64,000 nt of DNA from Hyaloraphidium curvatum (lineage: Eukaryota; Monoblepharomycota; Hyaloraphidiomycetes; Hyaloraphidiales; Hyaloraphidiaceae): the NCBI GenBank assembly GCA_025558095.1, contig JAIVFI010000030.1:525909-589908 (forward strand). The letters are read 5' to 3'. Shown piece by piece: positions 40,208 through 51,942 of this stretch. Position 1 is the first letter of the stretch. The number at the start of each line of letters is the position of its first letter. The translations under genes and the position numbers were made by a program. Under the pieces are notes generated by a model that saw only the letters and a list, made by a program, of their open reading frames with translations, made no database searches and was not told the DNA's origin.

Positions 40208-41140
40208 CGCGGGTTACGGCGGGGATTCGGGGCCGCGATGGGCGTTTTCTTCCTCGCTGACTCGGGGGATGCTGTGCCGGGACGCCGTTCCGCTTCGCCG
40301 CCGCGGCCGGATGCCGCAACCCGATCGTACCTGGTTCGCGGGGGCCCTCGGCTTCGGTTTTGCCGTCCCGCGCCGCCGCACTCCCCGCGCCGATGCGGCC
40401 CTCCGGAGCTTCAGCATCGGCCGGTTCCCACGTTCCTTCCGCGCTGCAGGACCGCCACTCATCCTTGGAGGCCGCGATGGGCGGCACGGACGGCACCCGG
40501 TGCCTTGGAGCCTCGCGCAGGCCACTTTCCTCCTGTCGCCGGCGGCGCGCCATCCCTCCCGCGCGGCCCGATGCCCATCGCGCGCGACCGGAGCTTAGTT
40601 CCCGGCGAGGCGTCGCTTGCGGGGGCCTGAAGCCGGCGCGGACGACTCTCGGCGGGCCGGGGACTGCGGGCGACTCGCCCCACGCTGTCCCCGCTGTTCG
40701 CAGCCGCGAACGCGTTCCCCCTCCTTCGCGCCGGCCGGCCGAACCCCGTGCCGACCGTCGACGTCCCCCCCTCAGCGATGTGCTCGCTGGGAGCGATTCG
40801 CCGCGATGGGCGGCGCGGGCGGCACGCTGGGCCTCGGTGCGCCCCTCCCTCCTCCTCTCTCCGGCAGCGGCGCGCCGTCCTTCGCGCGCTGCCACCCCTC
40901 CGTGGCACGCGTTCGCACTGGACCATGACGCGTCGTGCTACCGGCTGCTGCGCGCCTCGCGGAAGGCCGGCACCGCGGGGGGAAGGCCTCGCGCGCGACG
41001 CCTCCCGACGACGACCTGCGGAGGCGGAGCCGCTCGCTCCGCCCGCGTGCGATGTCGTAGGAGCCTGCGGACCAACCTCGTCAGCCAGCCCCACGCGTGC
41101 ACCATGGCAGATGGGAAGGACCGCCCGGTGCGCGAGATTG
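40208..41140. other. Amine oxidase upstream region, no supported gene
   Basis: Long frames on both strands are GC shadows. Two stretches near 40,480 and 40,800, both around GCGATGGGCGGC, resemble each other and may be an old local duplication. This DNA is repeated exactly at 62880-63812. Confidence 0.35.
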
Positions 41141-41960
41141 CTAGGATCGGCAGCTTCGAGGAGCTTCCCAGTGCTGAGCCATGGACTCCCAGTTCTCCTC
41201 GTCATAATGCCCAGGCGCCAGCTCGTCCGTCTCCTCGACCTCGGTCCCGCGCCCCGCCCGCGTCGCTCCCGTCCACCGCCGGGCCACGAACTCCCGTTCG
41301 ACCCCCCCTTCGCCGTATACCCCTCGCCCCCGTCCTCCTCGACCGGGCTGCTCCACGCCGCCTTGGCGCCCTCCTCGACAGGCAGCCCGTCCTCGGGGAC
41401 CAGCTCCGTCGCGTCGCCGTCGCTCCTGTCCCCGCCCTCGAGGTGGATCTCGTGCACCTCCCCCGGAGGGCTGGTGTCGGGGCTCCCCCCCCCCCTCCCC
41501 CCCGGCGGTGGCCCGCGCCGGTACAGCTGCCGCGGGAGGAGCCCCTGTCCCAGGACGCGCCCGCGGCCGGGGAACAGCGGCGCCGGTGCCGGCGTCGTGC
41601 GCAGGCGCTCATCGACCTCCCCTCTCCTCGACCCGGAACGGCAGCGACAGGCACTTGAACTCCTCGGTGCGGAACGACTTGTCCCCGCACCCGCGCTCGC
41701 AGCACAGCGCGGTCGCAGCTGGTCCGGGTACGCGCCGCCGAGCTGCTCGCCCGCGGCGTTGGCGTCCGTCTCGACCTGGTCAAACAGCAGCTTCATGAAC
41801 TCGGCCGCGTCCTGCTGCGCAGCGGATCCACGCCGGCCGGGCGTCGAGGAACTGGCGCAGGGTGAGGACCGGGGAAGAGGGGAAGTCACGGGGGAGAAGA
41901 GGCGTTCGAGGGCGGGTCGCTCGCGGAGAGGTGGTGCTCGCGGCGGGAACGCCGAACTCG
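41141..41960 (-). pseudogene. Degenerate ubiquitin-specific protease-like gene
   Basis: Around 41,770-41,835 the minus strand encodes QQDAAEFMKLLFDQVETDAN, matching the QQDA-EF box of USP-type deubiquitinases (peptidase C19). Just upstream RQFLDARPAWIR, and just downstream CCERGCGDKSFRTEEFKCLS (the zinc-finger and substrate strand region), are in other frames. No intron long enough to be spliced fits the shifts. A C-terminal piece near 41,141-41,250 (ETDELAPGHYDEENWESMAQ, ending RSCRS-stop) may be the gene's end. The His box was not found. I take it as decayed. The telomeric copy of the block ends inside this last exon. Confidence 0.5.
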
Positions 41961-44900
41961 AAGGCCGCGGGCTCCCACCGCCGCCACGCCGCCCTAGGAT
42001 AGAACGAGCGGCAGCACGCGGCATGTGGCGGCATGGCTCCGGCGGCGGTGAGAGGAGGGCTGCCGAGGGCAGCGAGAAGAAGGGGAGGCGCGGGTCCGCA
42101 GGCAGTTGCGCAAGGATCGGCACACGGCCGCTGTTGCGGGCCGCGACATCGAGGCCGCCGCGGCGGCTCGGCCAGCGCGCCGCGCACTGCGGACGTCGGG
42201 GTTGGAGAGCGCCGCTGCGGGGGTCCAGCGGTCGGGAGGAACAACAACCGGGATGGTGACGGAAGGAAGTCGGGCAGCACGGCGGCCCGCGTTGGGTGTC
42301 CGAGGGCGCCGGGCACCGGGAAGAACCGGAATTCGCCCGGCCGATGCGGTCGTCAGAGGCGTGGGGCAGTGCGGCAGGTCGGAGGCCCCAGACCGCTGCA
42401 CCGCCGCACCGCCGTTGGAGCCAGCCCGGCGACGCAAGCGGCCACGGTCGCGGTGCGGGAACAGGAGCGCCGGCTGCTGGCCTGCGAGCGGCGAAGGGAG
42501 GCCGGAGGTGGAGCCCGGGGCTGCGGGTCTGCGGCCGGACCGCATGGGAGCGGGCGACGGAGGGGGAGGAGCCGCCAGGGGGAATGGCTTGCAACCGCCG
42601 CCGGCAGCACGTCGGGCCGCGGCGAGGGGCGGCCGATCAGACACGCCGTGGCCGCGAGCGGCGGGGCGGACCGGCGCCCGCGCTCATGCCCTGCCCCACG
42701 CGGGAAAACACTGCGGCGCTCTGCAGCGCACGCCCGGCGCCGAACGGGGCCGGGGAGAGGGCGGGGCGGCCGAGGATGGCGTGTCGCCCTGGCGGCTAAG
42801 GGCAGCGATGGCTGGACCCTACATCTCAATTGAGGGAAGTTTCACGCATGCAAAAACTCATCGCAGAGACGAGATAGACGGGCAAAACCTGTAATGAAGT
42901 CTCTCGCCACATGCTTCTCCGTCCAAAGCACGGGGTTGGCGGACCGCCGGCGCACTCAGCGGGCCTGGACGGCGGGGGACCGGGTTTCCGCACGGTCGTC
43001 TTTGGCCGCGCGCCGCAGTGGCAAATCTGCACGCAGTGCAGATTTAGAGCCAGCCCCGCAGAATCAAACTACCATGGCTTCAACCTGAACCCGATCTAGT
43101 CGTCGGGAAGCGTCCTCGCATCCTGCGGGGTGCGCTGGCGTGGCGGTTCTCTGTGACTTTGGTTCCCCGAGGACCGTCCACGCGGAGGAGAATGTCGTTG
43201 GAAAAACCGGCGCCTTTTCTGCGCGGTTGGTCTCGAGATGGCGCTGGATCGAACAGGAGCGGACCATGTGTCTGGGAAACGACGGCAAATCGCTACCAAG
43301 CGATGGGGCGTCATCTTCGGCGAAAAACGAAGCTTGTAGTCTACGACAATATGCTTCATGTTTACTCGGACACCGCTAAGTGGTGTTCCCGGTCCCCGAG
43401 ATGCTCGACGGGCTGATGGGCAACCACCCGCCACAGACGAGCCCGATTGCCGCCCCCGCCCGCTTGGCGTCAACGGCCAACGCGTCCTCCGCATCGAAGC
43501 TGGTCAACCCGCCCGGGTCACCGTCGAAGAAGCGACCAAAGCTGGGTTAAAGGGCTAGGCCCGGCTTGATCCGTCCCGTGCCGGCTTGATCCGGTCCGTC
43601 GCCTACCTAGGCGGAGCAAGCCTATAGTCACCAAACAACACGGATTATGGTATTCCTAGGGGCCGTTAAGAAGCATTCCCGGACGGATTCCCGGACTGAG
43701 CTTGGCTGCAAGGTCAGTTTGGTCCAAAACGCAATTGGCGTGGGGGCCGCCCTCGCCCGCACTCGTCCGTCCCAATCGCCAGTCCTCGCAGGCGTGGACG
43801 CTCGCACGTAGTGCCCAGACTCCGAACGGCTAGCTTTACTCTGATCCAATTAACCAGTGTTCCGCCAAAATGGCCTCAGTCGGATCGGAAGAAGTCCGAG
43901 GTGACTGCCTCTCGAGAGGCGGAGGCGCGGCGGATCGCGAGCCGATGTCACCCAACCCCATGGACACCCTTTCGCCCACAAGCGCCCGGGCAGCGCGCCG
44001 CCGCGATGGGCCGCGGGGACGACAGCCTCATTGCCAGGAGCCCATCGCGCTGGCGCGGCAGCCTGGGCGGGCCGGGGGGCGTCGGCAAGACGGCGCGGCC
44101 GCTCCCACTCGCCGGCCTCCTCGGCCGGCGTGACCGACTTCCCCCGGTCTGGCGCAACGCACTTTTCCTTCACGTGTTTGGCGCTCCTACACCGTTGGCC
44201 GGCCGCCGACCCACCGCACCGAACCCCGTCTGCCGGCCGGAGCCACTGGGCGGTCCCGTCGCGGGCGGCCTCTTGTGGCCGCCGGGTCGCCTCTCCCCCA
44301 TTCTTCGCGCGAGCGGCCTTTACGGCCGTCGTAACCGCCGCGGCCGATATCGAGGATGGGGAAGGAGAAGATGGGCTTTGCAGCCGTTCGGCGCGGCCTT
44401 GAGTCGTTGGACTGACCGGAGTGATGCCCACTCGGTCGCTCCCGGGCGCAAACCTGCCCACGGCGCAGCTGGACCCGAAGAGAGAGGCGCAGCGCGTCCC
44501 TGCGCTAATCGCCGTTGCCGGGGGCCCTCCGCCGCGTACGGGTCGTTCTCTTCGTGGACTTGGGAGCCGTGCTCGCGCCAGTCTGGCCAGCATCCGGAGT
44601 CGTTGCTCTCGGGTTTGTGGGAGATTGGCTCCATCGGACGGCGGTGACGACCTTGCGCTCCTGAACGGGCGCGGCGACCGGTCTAGCCAACCCGACTGCT
44701 GCCGGCCTCAAGGTCCTCCGACCCGGCCGGTGACGGGAGCTGCCACCGTCTCTGGCTTTCCTCGTGTGCCCCTTCAACGCCGTGATGTCGCAGGTTACAT
44801 GGGATGACCTTCACATCACTGCGCGTCGCTCGCGGATCGTCCGCGGGAGCTGGTCCTGAGGGAGGTCGACGGCCGAGTTCCGGCAAAGTCCCGCCGATTC

Positions 44901-45078
44901 CTCGACCAACATGGATAAATTGAATGAAGGGAGGGTGGTTGTCTCGGTCGCTGTGGACCTCGGATGACGGTGCCCACCCCGTGCGCCGCGGTCCCGGCTC
45001 GGAATCTCTTTATGCGCCGTTCCTCGGGCTCTCTACTGGATCTCTCTCTTTAGCCCTATCTCAACGCGGTTCTGCGTT
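41961..45078. other. 3.1 kb without a confident gene
   Basis: Many overlapping open frames, none with recognised domains. Protein-like scraps include a plus-strand tail with a possible nuclear signal ending SPSKKRPKLG near 43,550 and WQICTQCRFRASPAESNYHG near 43,020. A short direct repeat (CCGGCTTGATCCG) occurs twice at 43,560-43,600. The region looks like decayed coding DNA, but I cannot assign exons. Confidence 0.35.
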
Positions 45079-45519
45079 CTAAATCCCCTTGCGACTCTCC
45101 CTCTCCTCCTCGGCCTTCTGCTCCGACTTCTTCTGCCGCTTCTGGGACTCGTACGCGGCCACCGCAGCCGCGTATTCCCCTCCCTCGGGCCTCTGGCCCA
45201 TCCTCTTCTCCCCCAGAACTTCCTCGACCGCCCGCGCCATCCCCATCGCAACCGCCCCCTCCGCCATCATCCCCTGGCCGATGGCCCCGTCCGCCACGGA
45301 GATCAGCTCGATCTGGGCTCGTAGCAGGTCGCGTACGGGCACCCCCTGGAGGCGGGAGACGATGTTGTCGGCCGTACTGCGAACAAAGACGCCGATGGGT
45401 CCCTGGACGGCCGAGCCGATGGCCTCGCGGGGGGAGAGCCGCGATGACTCGACCGCGGGGAGGCGGCCGTCGAGAGGGACGGCGAGGAGCTCGGGTTTCT
45501 TGAACTTGCGCTGTATCAT
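45079..45519 (-). CDS. Orphan protein, mixed helix with basic tail
   Basis: A 146-residue frame (MIQRKFKKPELLAVPLDGRL). The middle reads EAIGSAVQGPIGVFVRSTAD and IVSRLQGVPVRDLLRAQIEL, alternating hydrophobic and charged as in a folded domain. The tail is a charged helix (YESQKRQKKSEQKAEEERES) likely to be a coiled coil. The family was not recognised. Upstream on the same strand another orphan gene lies only 55 bases away, so the two may form a unit. Confidence 0.5.
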   Translation of the reverse strand: MIQRKFKKPELLAVPLDGRLPAVESSRLSPREAIGSAVQGPIGVFVRSTADNIVSRLQGVPVRDLLRAQIELISVADGAIGQGMMAEGAVAMGMARAVEEVLGEKRMGQRPEGGEYAAAVAAYESQKRQKKSEQKAEEERESRKGI

Positions 45520-45574
45520 CGACCTGATCTGAACGAGAGGGATCTTAAGCGGCGCGAAGTCAAAACGATCTTGA

Positions 45575-46264
45575 CTAGTCTACCTCGTCCGGCAGGTCCG
45601 TCTCCCCGAGCTCCGCCCCATCCGCGGCGTCAATGGCGAAAGGACCGAGCTGATCGCGCTGCGCTTGTGCCCCCGCGGCTCGCCGTGCGTCCCTCTCGGC
45701 CTCGAACCGCCCCGCCCTCGCCTCGCTCTCGCGTTCCCACTCTTCGATTTCGCACGCTCTCTCTTCGGCGCGGCGCAGCTCGGCTTCCTTCTTCGCGGCC
45801 GCCTGCCTCTCGCGTCGCTGCTTCTGCGTCTCGCGGTGCCGCTGCGGTTGGGGCCCGCCCCGAGGCTTTCTCGCCGGCCCGCCGCCTCGCGCTCCGTTCC
45901 GTCCCGAGCGATGGCCCGTCTGCCCAGTTTCCGACGAGACCGCCTCGTGTGGAAGCAACTGTTTGATCCCCGCATCCCTCCGCGCGGCCCTGGCGTCCTC
46001 CTGCGCGAGCTGGGCCACGTAGTTCTCGAAGTACGTCGCCCGGTCCCGCTCCGCCGCCGTCTCCGGGGGCCGCGTTGCCGAGCTCAGCTTCTCCGTCGTT
46101 TCGATATCCCACTTGTCCGGGTGCCGCCTCCATCGCCCGTTCTCGGGGTCGAGCACCCACGCCGTGCCGTCGCGCTCGAACATGCACCATTGGCCTCGCG
46201 CCCCGCCCGGTCCGCGGCTCCAGCCCCAGGCCGTCGCGTTGGCAGGCCAGTCGCAGACGTCCAT
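45575..46264 (-). CDS. Orphan protein with WW-like N-terminus and charged coiled coil
   Basis: From Met 46264 (MDVCDWPANATAWGWSRGPG) the frame gives 229 residues. The N-terminal 60 residues contain several Trp, and GTAWVLDPENGRWRRHPDKW resembles a WW-type strand pattern, though not a true match. The rest is Arg/Glu/Gln-rich and strongly helical (REQQKQ-type stretches such as RRAEERACEIEEWERESEAR), ending ADGAELGETDLPDEVD. It may bind nucleic acid or proteins; this is a guess from composition. Confidence 0.48.
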   Translation of the reverse strand: MDVCDWPANATAWGWSRGPGGARGQWCMFERDGTAWVLDPENGRWRRHPDKWDIETTEKLSSATRPPETAAERDRATYFENYVAQLAQEDARAARRDAGIKQLLPHEAVSSETGQTGHRSGRNGARGGGPARKPRGGPQPQRHRETQKQRRERQAAAKKEAELRRAEERACEIEEWERESEARAGRFEAERDARRAAGAQAQRDQLGPFAIDAADGAELGETDLPDEVD

Positions 46265-47289
46265 GCCAAGTGCCAGGCCCGAACTTGGTGGTCGAGGGTG
46301 TGACGAGTCAACGATCAGAGTGCGGGAAAAGGGGGAAGGGAACGCCGGGATCCCCGTCCCGGCTTCAACAGCGCGGGGGAAAGAGCTCCCCGCAAGCGCA
46401 GCCGCGTCGAGCGCTGCATTCGACCCGCGCGGGACGTGCAGAAAAGGACCTCGAGGCCGCTCCGCGCAGGGGCCGTGTCGTCCGCGCCGCGGAGAGGCGT
46501 CGCGCGCCGCTTTTGCGGACCCCTCCCGCGGCCCCGCACCGCCCGGTGGTTGGTGTCCCGTTCGAATCCGCACCGCCAATCGGCCTGCGGGGACCAGGAG
46601 AGGCACGACGGGGCTCGCCGCGTGGGCCGGGTCGCGCAGGACCGAGAACCGTGGGGTGCCCCGCACTCGCCATGGGCGGGCTGCTGGGCAGAGATCTCGC
46701 ACCACCATCCCCGCGGCCACGTCTGCGACATGCCCGATCTTTTGCGGTACCGTGCGTCGCGTCCTGACCCCGTCTTCCCGCCCGCTCAGGTGCACGATCG
46801 CTCGCTCACGCCGCACGTGCGAATCGGTCGACCAGCGAGGCCAGCAGCGGACCCTGAAGCCGAGGTGAGGATACGGTGGCGTGATGCGACATGTAGGAGC
46901 GCGTGGGCTCCCCGAATGCCGCGCATTTGTACGCGAGGGTGGCGATCGCTTGGCCGGAGATCGCGAGGTAGCGAGCATCGCGATGGGCGAAACGGAAGGA
47001 GGGTGGTACCTGGTGCCGCAAATCTCGTCATTCTCTCTGCCGAGGAAGCGCGGTCTACGCGTGGAGGTTCTGCCGTTGAAACGCGGACTGCGCGTCGAGG
47101 CCCCCCGTCCCCCATGCAGGGGGGAACCTATGCCGGATTTCCGGCAGGGGTCTTTCTCTTGACGGCGGCGGGTCTGCGCATAGCATTCCAGCTCTGAGCA
47201 ATGCTCGCGCTGCTTGTAGAGGGCGGGAGCGCATGTTCCGATGCTCAACGATCCCTGCGTCCCTGCACAGCCTCACGCCCACGACGACG
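46265..47289. other. No confident gene
   Basis: Intergenic between divergent orphan genes. A minus-strand fragment near 46,820-47,000 (RYLAISGQAIATLAYKCAAF) looks protein-like but has no context. Confidence 0.35.
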
Positions 47290-50200
47290 ATGTCTGCGCC
47301 CGCCGACACCCCGCGCTACGGGTCGGAGATCCCCAGGACGATCAAGAAAAAGTCAGAGCGACGGGAGCGGGCCGTCGACAAGCTGACGGACGATGCGCGG
47401 GCCTACCGCGACGCTGTCTCGGACCCCGAAGCAGCGCTCGGCAACGGACTGATGCCCGGAGATCCTGTATACCAGAAGTTTCGCGCCGAGGCGGTAGATG
47501 CGATGCGGCAGTTCCGCCAGGCGTGGAGTCAGGTCGGCAAGTCGGATCTCGAAATCGCCGTGGAGGTGATCAATCAGTCGCGGGCTCGGGAGTCGCTCGA
47601 CGCCGTCTCGGTCGCGACCCTGGACGGGCTCGACCCGCTGCTGGCCGCAAACATCCGCCTACTGGCCGGCATCGTCGGCAAGATCGCCCGAAACCCCTTC
47701 AAGGCCGAGCTGGAACAGATCGAAGGCCTGCGCCTCGTGGACGAGACGGACCTGCGCGGAAGGCGGTTCGAGCTCGGGACAGAAGATGACGGAGACGAGG
47801 AGCACGCACATGGGGACCAGGCGGAGCCGGAACTTACAATGGTTTGTCCGTGGACGGCGCCTCGCGGCGTGGTGCCGGTAGCACGCACTCGCCCGGCTCA
47901 TCACCCTTTACCCCGCAGGAGCTCTACATCCGGCAGCTCGTCTACGACTCCCTCGATGATCTGCAACACGACATCGCTTCATACTGTGTGCGCTTTCCGG
48001 CGGACGCGGCGCACTTCGATGCGCTTTACCAAGTCGTGCGGGAGATCGCACCCGCCGTTGGCCCGTCCGAGCTCGGCGCACTCCTTGCCCACCTGCTCTA
48101 CGTAGGCTTCGGAACCAAAGGTGCCGCGATGCGGAACGCACAGGATCTGGATGCAGTCCGGCTCGGCGAGCTGCAGTCGCGCCTGGGCAACTTCCTCCGG
48201 AGCGCGGAGCGTGCCGTGAAGATCCGGGTCTTCAAGATCGAGGGACTGCAGTTCGACCAGGCCCTCACGGAAGAGTCGACCTACGGGAAGAGGTCCGATG
48301 TCAACTCGCAGTTCATCGAGCGGTTCACCATCTCGGCCCTGGCCCCGAGCCTGCTCAACCAGGACCTCGGCGGATTCTCGCCCGAGCCGCTCTGCGTCGA
48401 CGACGAGTACTCGGCTCGTCTCGCGAGAGTGGACGCATGGTGCACCGAGAAGCTTGCCCGCGCTCTGTCGCAGCACGGCGTCGCCCGGCTTGCCGATCTC
48501 GTCGAGGTCGCCCGAGAGCCGCGGATCCAGGAGGTGATGGAGGCCGTCGAGAAGCTCCTCCACGAAACCGAGCTGGCGAAGGACGGGGCGATGGGCCCCA
48601 AGCCCAACCCCGTGTGCTACGACGCGGCAAAGTTGCGCGCGTCGACGCTGCCGACGGTTCTGGGGCAGGTCGTTCGCTTCAACCTTTTTCACGACGTGTC
48701 CAGAGAAGGCCTCATTGTTGCGGAGCTCGCAGGCTTCCAAAACCAGTCCGGAAGAATGGGCCGTGGACCCCTGGAGTTTGAGCTGGCTTGCCTCGCCGCC
48801 GATCCCTCCATCCCTCGCCTCAACCCCGCTGAGCGCGCCGCCATGACTCCGGGAGCTTTCCGAGACCACGTGGCGAGGAGCTTCGGGCCCATGATGGACT
48901 GCTGGGCTGCGTCCGTCGTTCACGAACCGACATGGGCTTCGCTGCTGGGCGCGTCGCTCGTCCTGGGAGCCGTCAAACCGCTGCACATACACGGATACTC
49001 GGCCGAGACCACTGGAGCGGCCCTCGGCGAGCTCCTCTGGCGATCTTGGACCGTCAAAGAGGGGATGGAGCAGATCGAGGAGTTGTTCCGCGGCGGCGCG
49101 CTGCCGCACACGCTGGAGGACTGGGAAGCCCTGGTCTCGCCCGAAGACGTCGCCGGCGTGAACTGTGAACGGCTGCGCGTGTCAAACCTCCTCAAGATCG
49201 TCGGCGAGACCTACGTGGTGCCCTACGCCGCGCTCCCCGGCATGCTGTGCCTTTTCACTCCCCACGTTGACGCCGGATCCGTCAAGTACGACGCCGTGAT
49301 ACGCGCGCCGCTGAGAAAGGTCGTCCGCGCTGTCGAGCTCACGTCACGCATCGCCACCGTGCTGGAGACAGCGAAGATCCTCGGCGGTGACGCCCCACCC
49401 CGCGACGAGGGCGAGGACGCCACGCTGCTCTGGTTCCAGGCCCTCAAAGACGATATCGACGCCGCCGTGAAGGAGCTGGGCGTTGCCGATGCCCTATCCG
49501 AGTGTAAAGAGCGGCTGGCGGAGACGATGGCCTGGTCGCGGAAGCAGAGGGCGACCACCGCCGCTCTGAAGAAGGCGGTGGGCCAGCTCGACGGCGGGCA
49601 GACGGCCGCCGAGGTAATCGCGGGACGCGGTGCCATCGCCGAGAAGGCGGCTGCCAAAGTCGTGCGAAGGACGGTCAAGGCGCCCGGGGAGCCCCACAGC
49701 GACGCGCGTCTCGAGTGGGCGGCCGGTTTGGGAAGCGCGCGGCGACGCCGGGCCCCCCTCCCTCCCCCGCACGGCCCCCCTCCCCTCCCTCACCCGCGCC
49801 CTCCCAACCCCCTAGCCCCGCTCCCACCCGCCTGTCGTCGGATCCGCCACCTCGATCGCCGGTAGCCGATGCCGCTGCGAGCGACGGGGAGAACGATGGG
49901 CTGAGCCTGAGCGGCCTCCGCGACGAGGTGGGGGACGTCGCTGCCGGGGCCGACCCCGACGATGTTGGTGACGCTCCCGACTCTGGCGGCCCTGACCCCG
50001 GCGACGGCAGCGACCCAGGCGACGGCGATCCAGGCGACGGCGCCTCGGAGCACGACGGGAGGCCGACGTTCGCTCCGCGGGCGCCGCGCACCAAACTCAA
50101 GTACAAGCTTCCCCGTTTGCCACCCGGGGTGACGAAGGCGGGCAACTGGGCGCAGGCAGTGCCCGTTCCGCACGAGGGAATCACGCGGAACAAGGCCGCG

Positions 50201-50527
50201 ATTGCTGTTGGGGCACTCCATCTCAAATTGGCCGAGGAGCAGGTGGCGACATGGAAGTACTCGGGCGCGGCCTCTGGCCTGCGAGCCCCGGGAAGCTGGT
50301 TCGGTGCGCTTGGCATTCCCGACGAGTCGTCGTCGCAGGAGGAGGAGGACGACGACGACGAGGAGGAGGAGGAGGAGGAGGAGGAGGAGGAGGAGCGCGG
50401 ACGGGGGAGGCCGCGAGGCGAGGGCGGAAACGGACGCCGCCGGCGCCGCAAGGAGCGGCGGGCCGACGAGAGCTCATCGTATGGCGACGAGGAGCAGCTT
50501 CGGAGGCCAGGGAAGCGCGCTAGGTAG
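47290..50527 (+). CDS. Large orphan protein (1,019 residues) with acidic disordered tail
   Basis: Three exons, 47290-47841, 47919-49714 and 49816-50527, join in phase. No known domain was recognised. Residues 1-180 are helical and charged (KKKSERRERAVDKLTDDARA). The middle ~600 residues look well folded, with segments such as ELYIRQLVYDSLDDLQHDIA, SQFIERFTISALAPSLLNQD and VVRFNLFHDVSREGLIVAEL. The last exon is Pro-rich and Asp/Gly-rich, holds one compact basic segment (KLKYKLPRLPPGVTKAGNWA) and then runs of Glu/Asp and Arg. The donor of intron 1 is weak (GTTTGT); instead of introns, minus-one frameshifts could link the frames. It might be a structural or mobile-element protein, but no polymerase, integrase or protease motif is visible. 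Confidence 0.6.
50338..50395. repeat. (GAG/GAC)n trinucleotide repeat
   Basis: A purine-rich GAG/GAC run that encodes an Asp/Glu tract in the orphan protein. Such runs change length easily. Confidence 0.9.
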
Positions 50528-51321
50528 CGCGGCGCGCCGTGGGGCAATAGAGCGTTTCCGCGACGCGTCCGGTGGCCAGCGCTCCGCCCACGTGCCGACG
50601 GCCACGTCGGCGCAGCGGTGGCCTTTAGCAGCGCGGTAGTGCGGTGTTCCTCGGCCGGAAGGCGCCGCTGCGTGCGGGCGAGGCGCGACAGTTTGGACAG
50701 CCGGCGAAGAGTCACATCGACCACCCGCCCCAGAATCAACACCCGAGCACGGCCCGTTCCGTCCCGTCCCGTGCCCGCGCACCAACCGAAATCGGCAGAT
50801 TACTGGCCAATGGAAGAGAATGCGGGCTGGAGCTTCGCCACGAGCTCGATCTGAGCGCGATCTACCCCGGGACCTGCCCGTCCAGTCCGGACCGGATTCG
50901 CTGCCGTCCGGCCTCTTGGGGACGGAGGAAGCCCCCGCACAGCTAAATTGGCCCCTTTGAGATGGTACAGCGCGCATGATCGGGTCTTTTGCATGCCCGC
51001 CTCAAAATCTAATCCCTGCCAGTCGCTGTGGGCTCACGGGTGCAGCTCGGCCGGTGCACCGTCATGGTGCCAAAACCCCCGGACCGCGTCCGGAAAGTCC
51101 GGAAACGGAAACATTAGCGGGCTAAATTGGCATCCGACGTCCGCAATGTGGGGTTTTGATCCGCCGAAAATCGGAGCTTGATTTGCTTTCGATGTGAAAA
51201 CCGATCAGGGCCCACCGATCGGGTCCCTAATCTTCCCGCCGGCAGCTGCCGCTGCCGGGCACCGGTTCCGACGCCCGTCGAGTCGCTCCGGGGCGTGCCT
51301 GCGTCCGCCCATCGCGGTCCG
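50528..51321. other. No confident gene
   Basis: Intergenic between two plus-strand orphan genes; it becomes less GC-rich toward 51,000-51,200. No RNA gene or repeat recognised. Confidence 0.35.
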
Positions 51322-51942
51322 ATGGACAGAAAGGGCGCCCCTACTGGAGGGAGCCGAGGGGCGGCGCGGGGGACGGCGGGCCTGGTCGACGCAAGCCGAA
51401 TAACCCCTGCCGGCACCGAGATCGAGCTGCCCAACGGGCTGCGGCTCACCCCCGGCTACGGGTCCGGCTATCGGCCGCGCGAGCCGCAGACGGACCGGGA
51501 GGGCGCGGCCAACGGTCGCCGCGGAAAGGGGCCCGCACCCCACGACGAGCCCGACGAGCCCGACGAGGACACGGACGGCGAGTACGTTCCCGACGACGCA
51601 AAGAGGCGCCTGGCGGGCGACGCAAGGGCTCGGACGGCGCGCCCTCCGCCCGCAGCCCTTCCGCCCGAGATGGCGGAGCCGCTTGAGAGGACGTTCAGTT
51701 TCCTCTTGCCGGCGTTCGAAGCGGCTGACCGCGCCGTGGTGCACCACCGGACGATGCAGATTTACCTCAAGCGGCGCGCCGGCGAGCACGTCAGCTGCTC
51801 CGGTCGGAGAAGCCCCCGTGCGCCGTCACCCACGTCCCCGGCCGGGTCGCTGGCGAGCAGCGGCGCAGGCCTCGAGTCCGAAATCACAAAGTGCCACCGC
51901 CTTATCCGCCGGCCGAATCTAGCCAATGTTTGTCCGTGTTAG
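51322..51942 (+). CDS. Possible orphan protein, 3' end unresolved
   Basis: From ATG 51322 (MDRKGAPTGGSRGAARGTAG) the frame contains ITPAGTEIELPNGLRLTPGY, an acidic linker (DEPDEPDEDTDGEYVPDDAK) and a helical segment (ERTFSFLLPAFEAADRAVVH). After YLKRRAGEH a GTCAGC could be a donor. Without splicing the frame would run into the tRNA gene and stop inside it, which is unlikely. Family unknown. Like the larger orphan upstream it combines folded and acidic parts. Confidence 0.35.
   Translation: MDRKGAPTGGSRGAARGTAGLVDASRITPAGTEIELPNGLRLTPGYGSGYRPREPQTDREGAANGRRGKGPAPHDEPDEPDEDTDGEYVPDDAKRRLAGDARARTARPPPAALPPEMAEPLERTFSFLLPAFEAADRAVVHHRTMQIYLKRRAGEHVSCSGRRSPRAPSPTSPAGSLASSGAGLESEITKCHRLIRRPNLANVCPC

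Larger units (their letters stand above)
37862..41175. repeat. 3.3-kb block, internal copy
   Basis: This block matches 60534-63847 at a constant offset of 22,672 in the same orientation. There are three substitutions within the first 105 bases and none seen after that; all open reading frames inside both copies have identical translations. To the right of 41175 the internal copy continues into a decayed gene, while the other copy turns into telomere repeat. The internal copy is therefore the likely donor. Confidence 0.95.

Noticed and set aside
40459-42594. 711-aa minus-strand ORF as one protein
   Set aside because: Only the QQDAAEFM part is protease-like; its conserved neighbours lie in other frames, so the long frame is largely chance.
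46555-46590. Possible tRNA 3' end (CGTTCGAATC)
   Set aside because: T-stem bases do not pair and no upstream tRNA body exists.
47844-50527. Gag-pol-like frameshift retroelement
   Set aside because: The frame changes suggested it, but no reverse transcriptase, RNase H, integrase or protease motif is present and short introns explain the joins.
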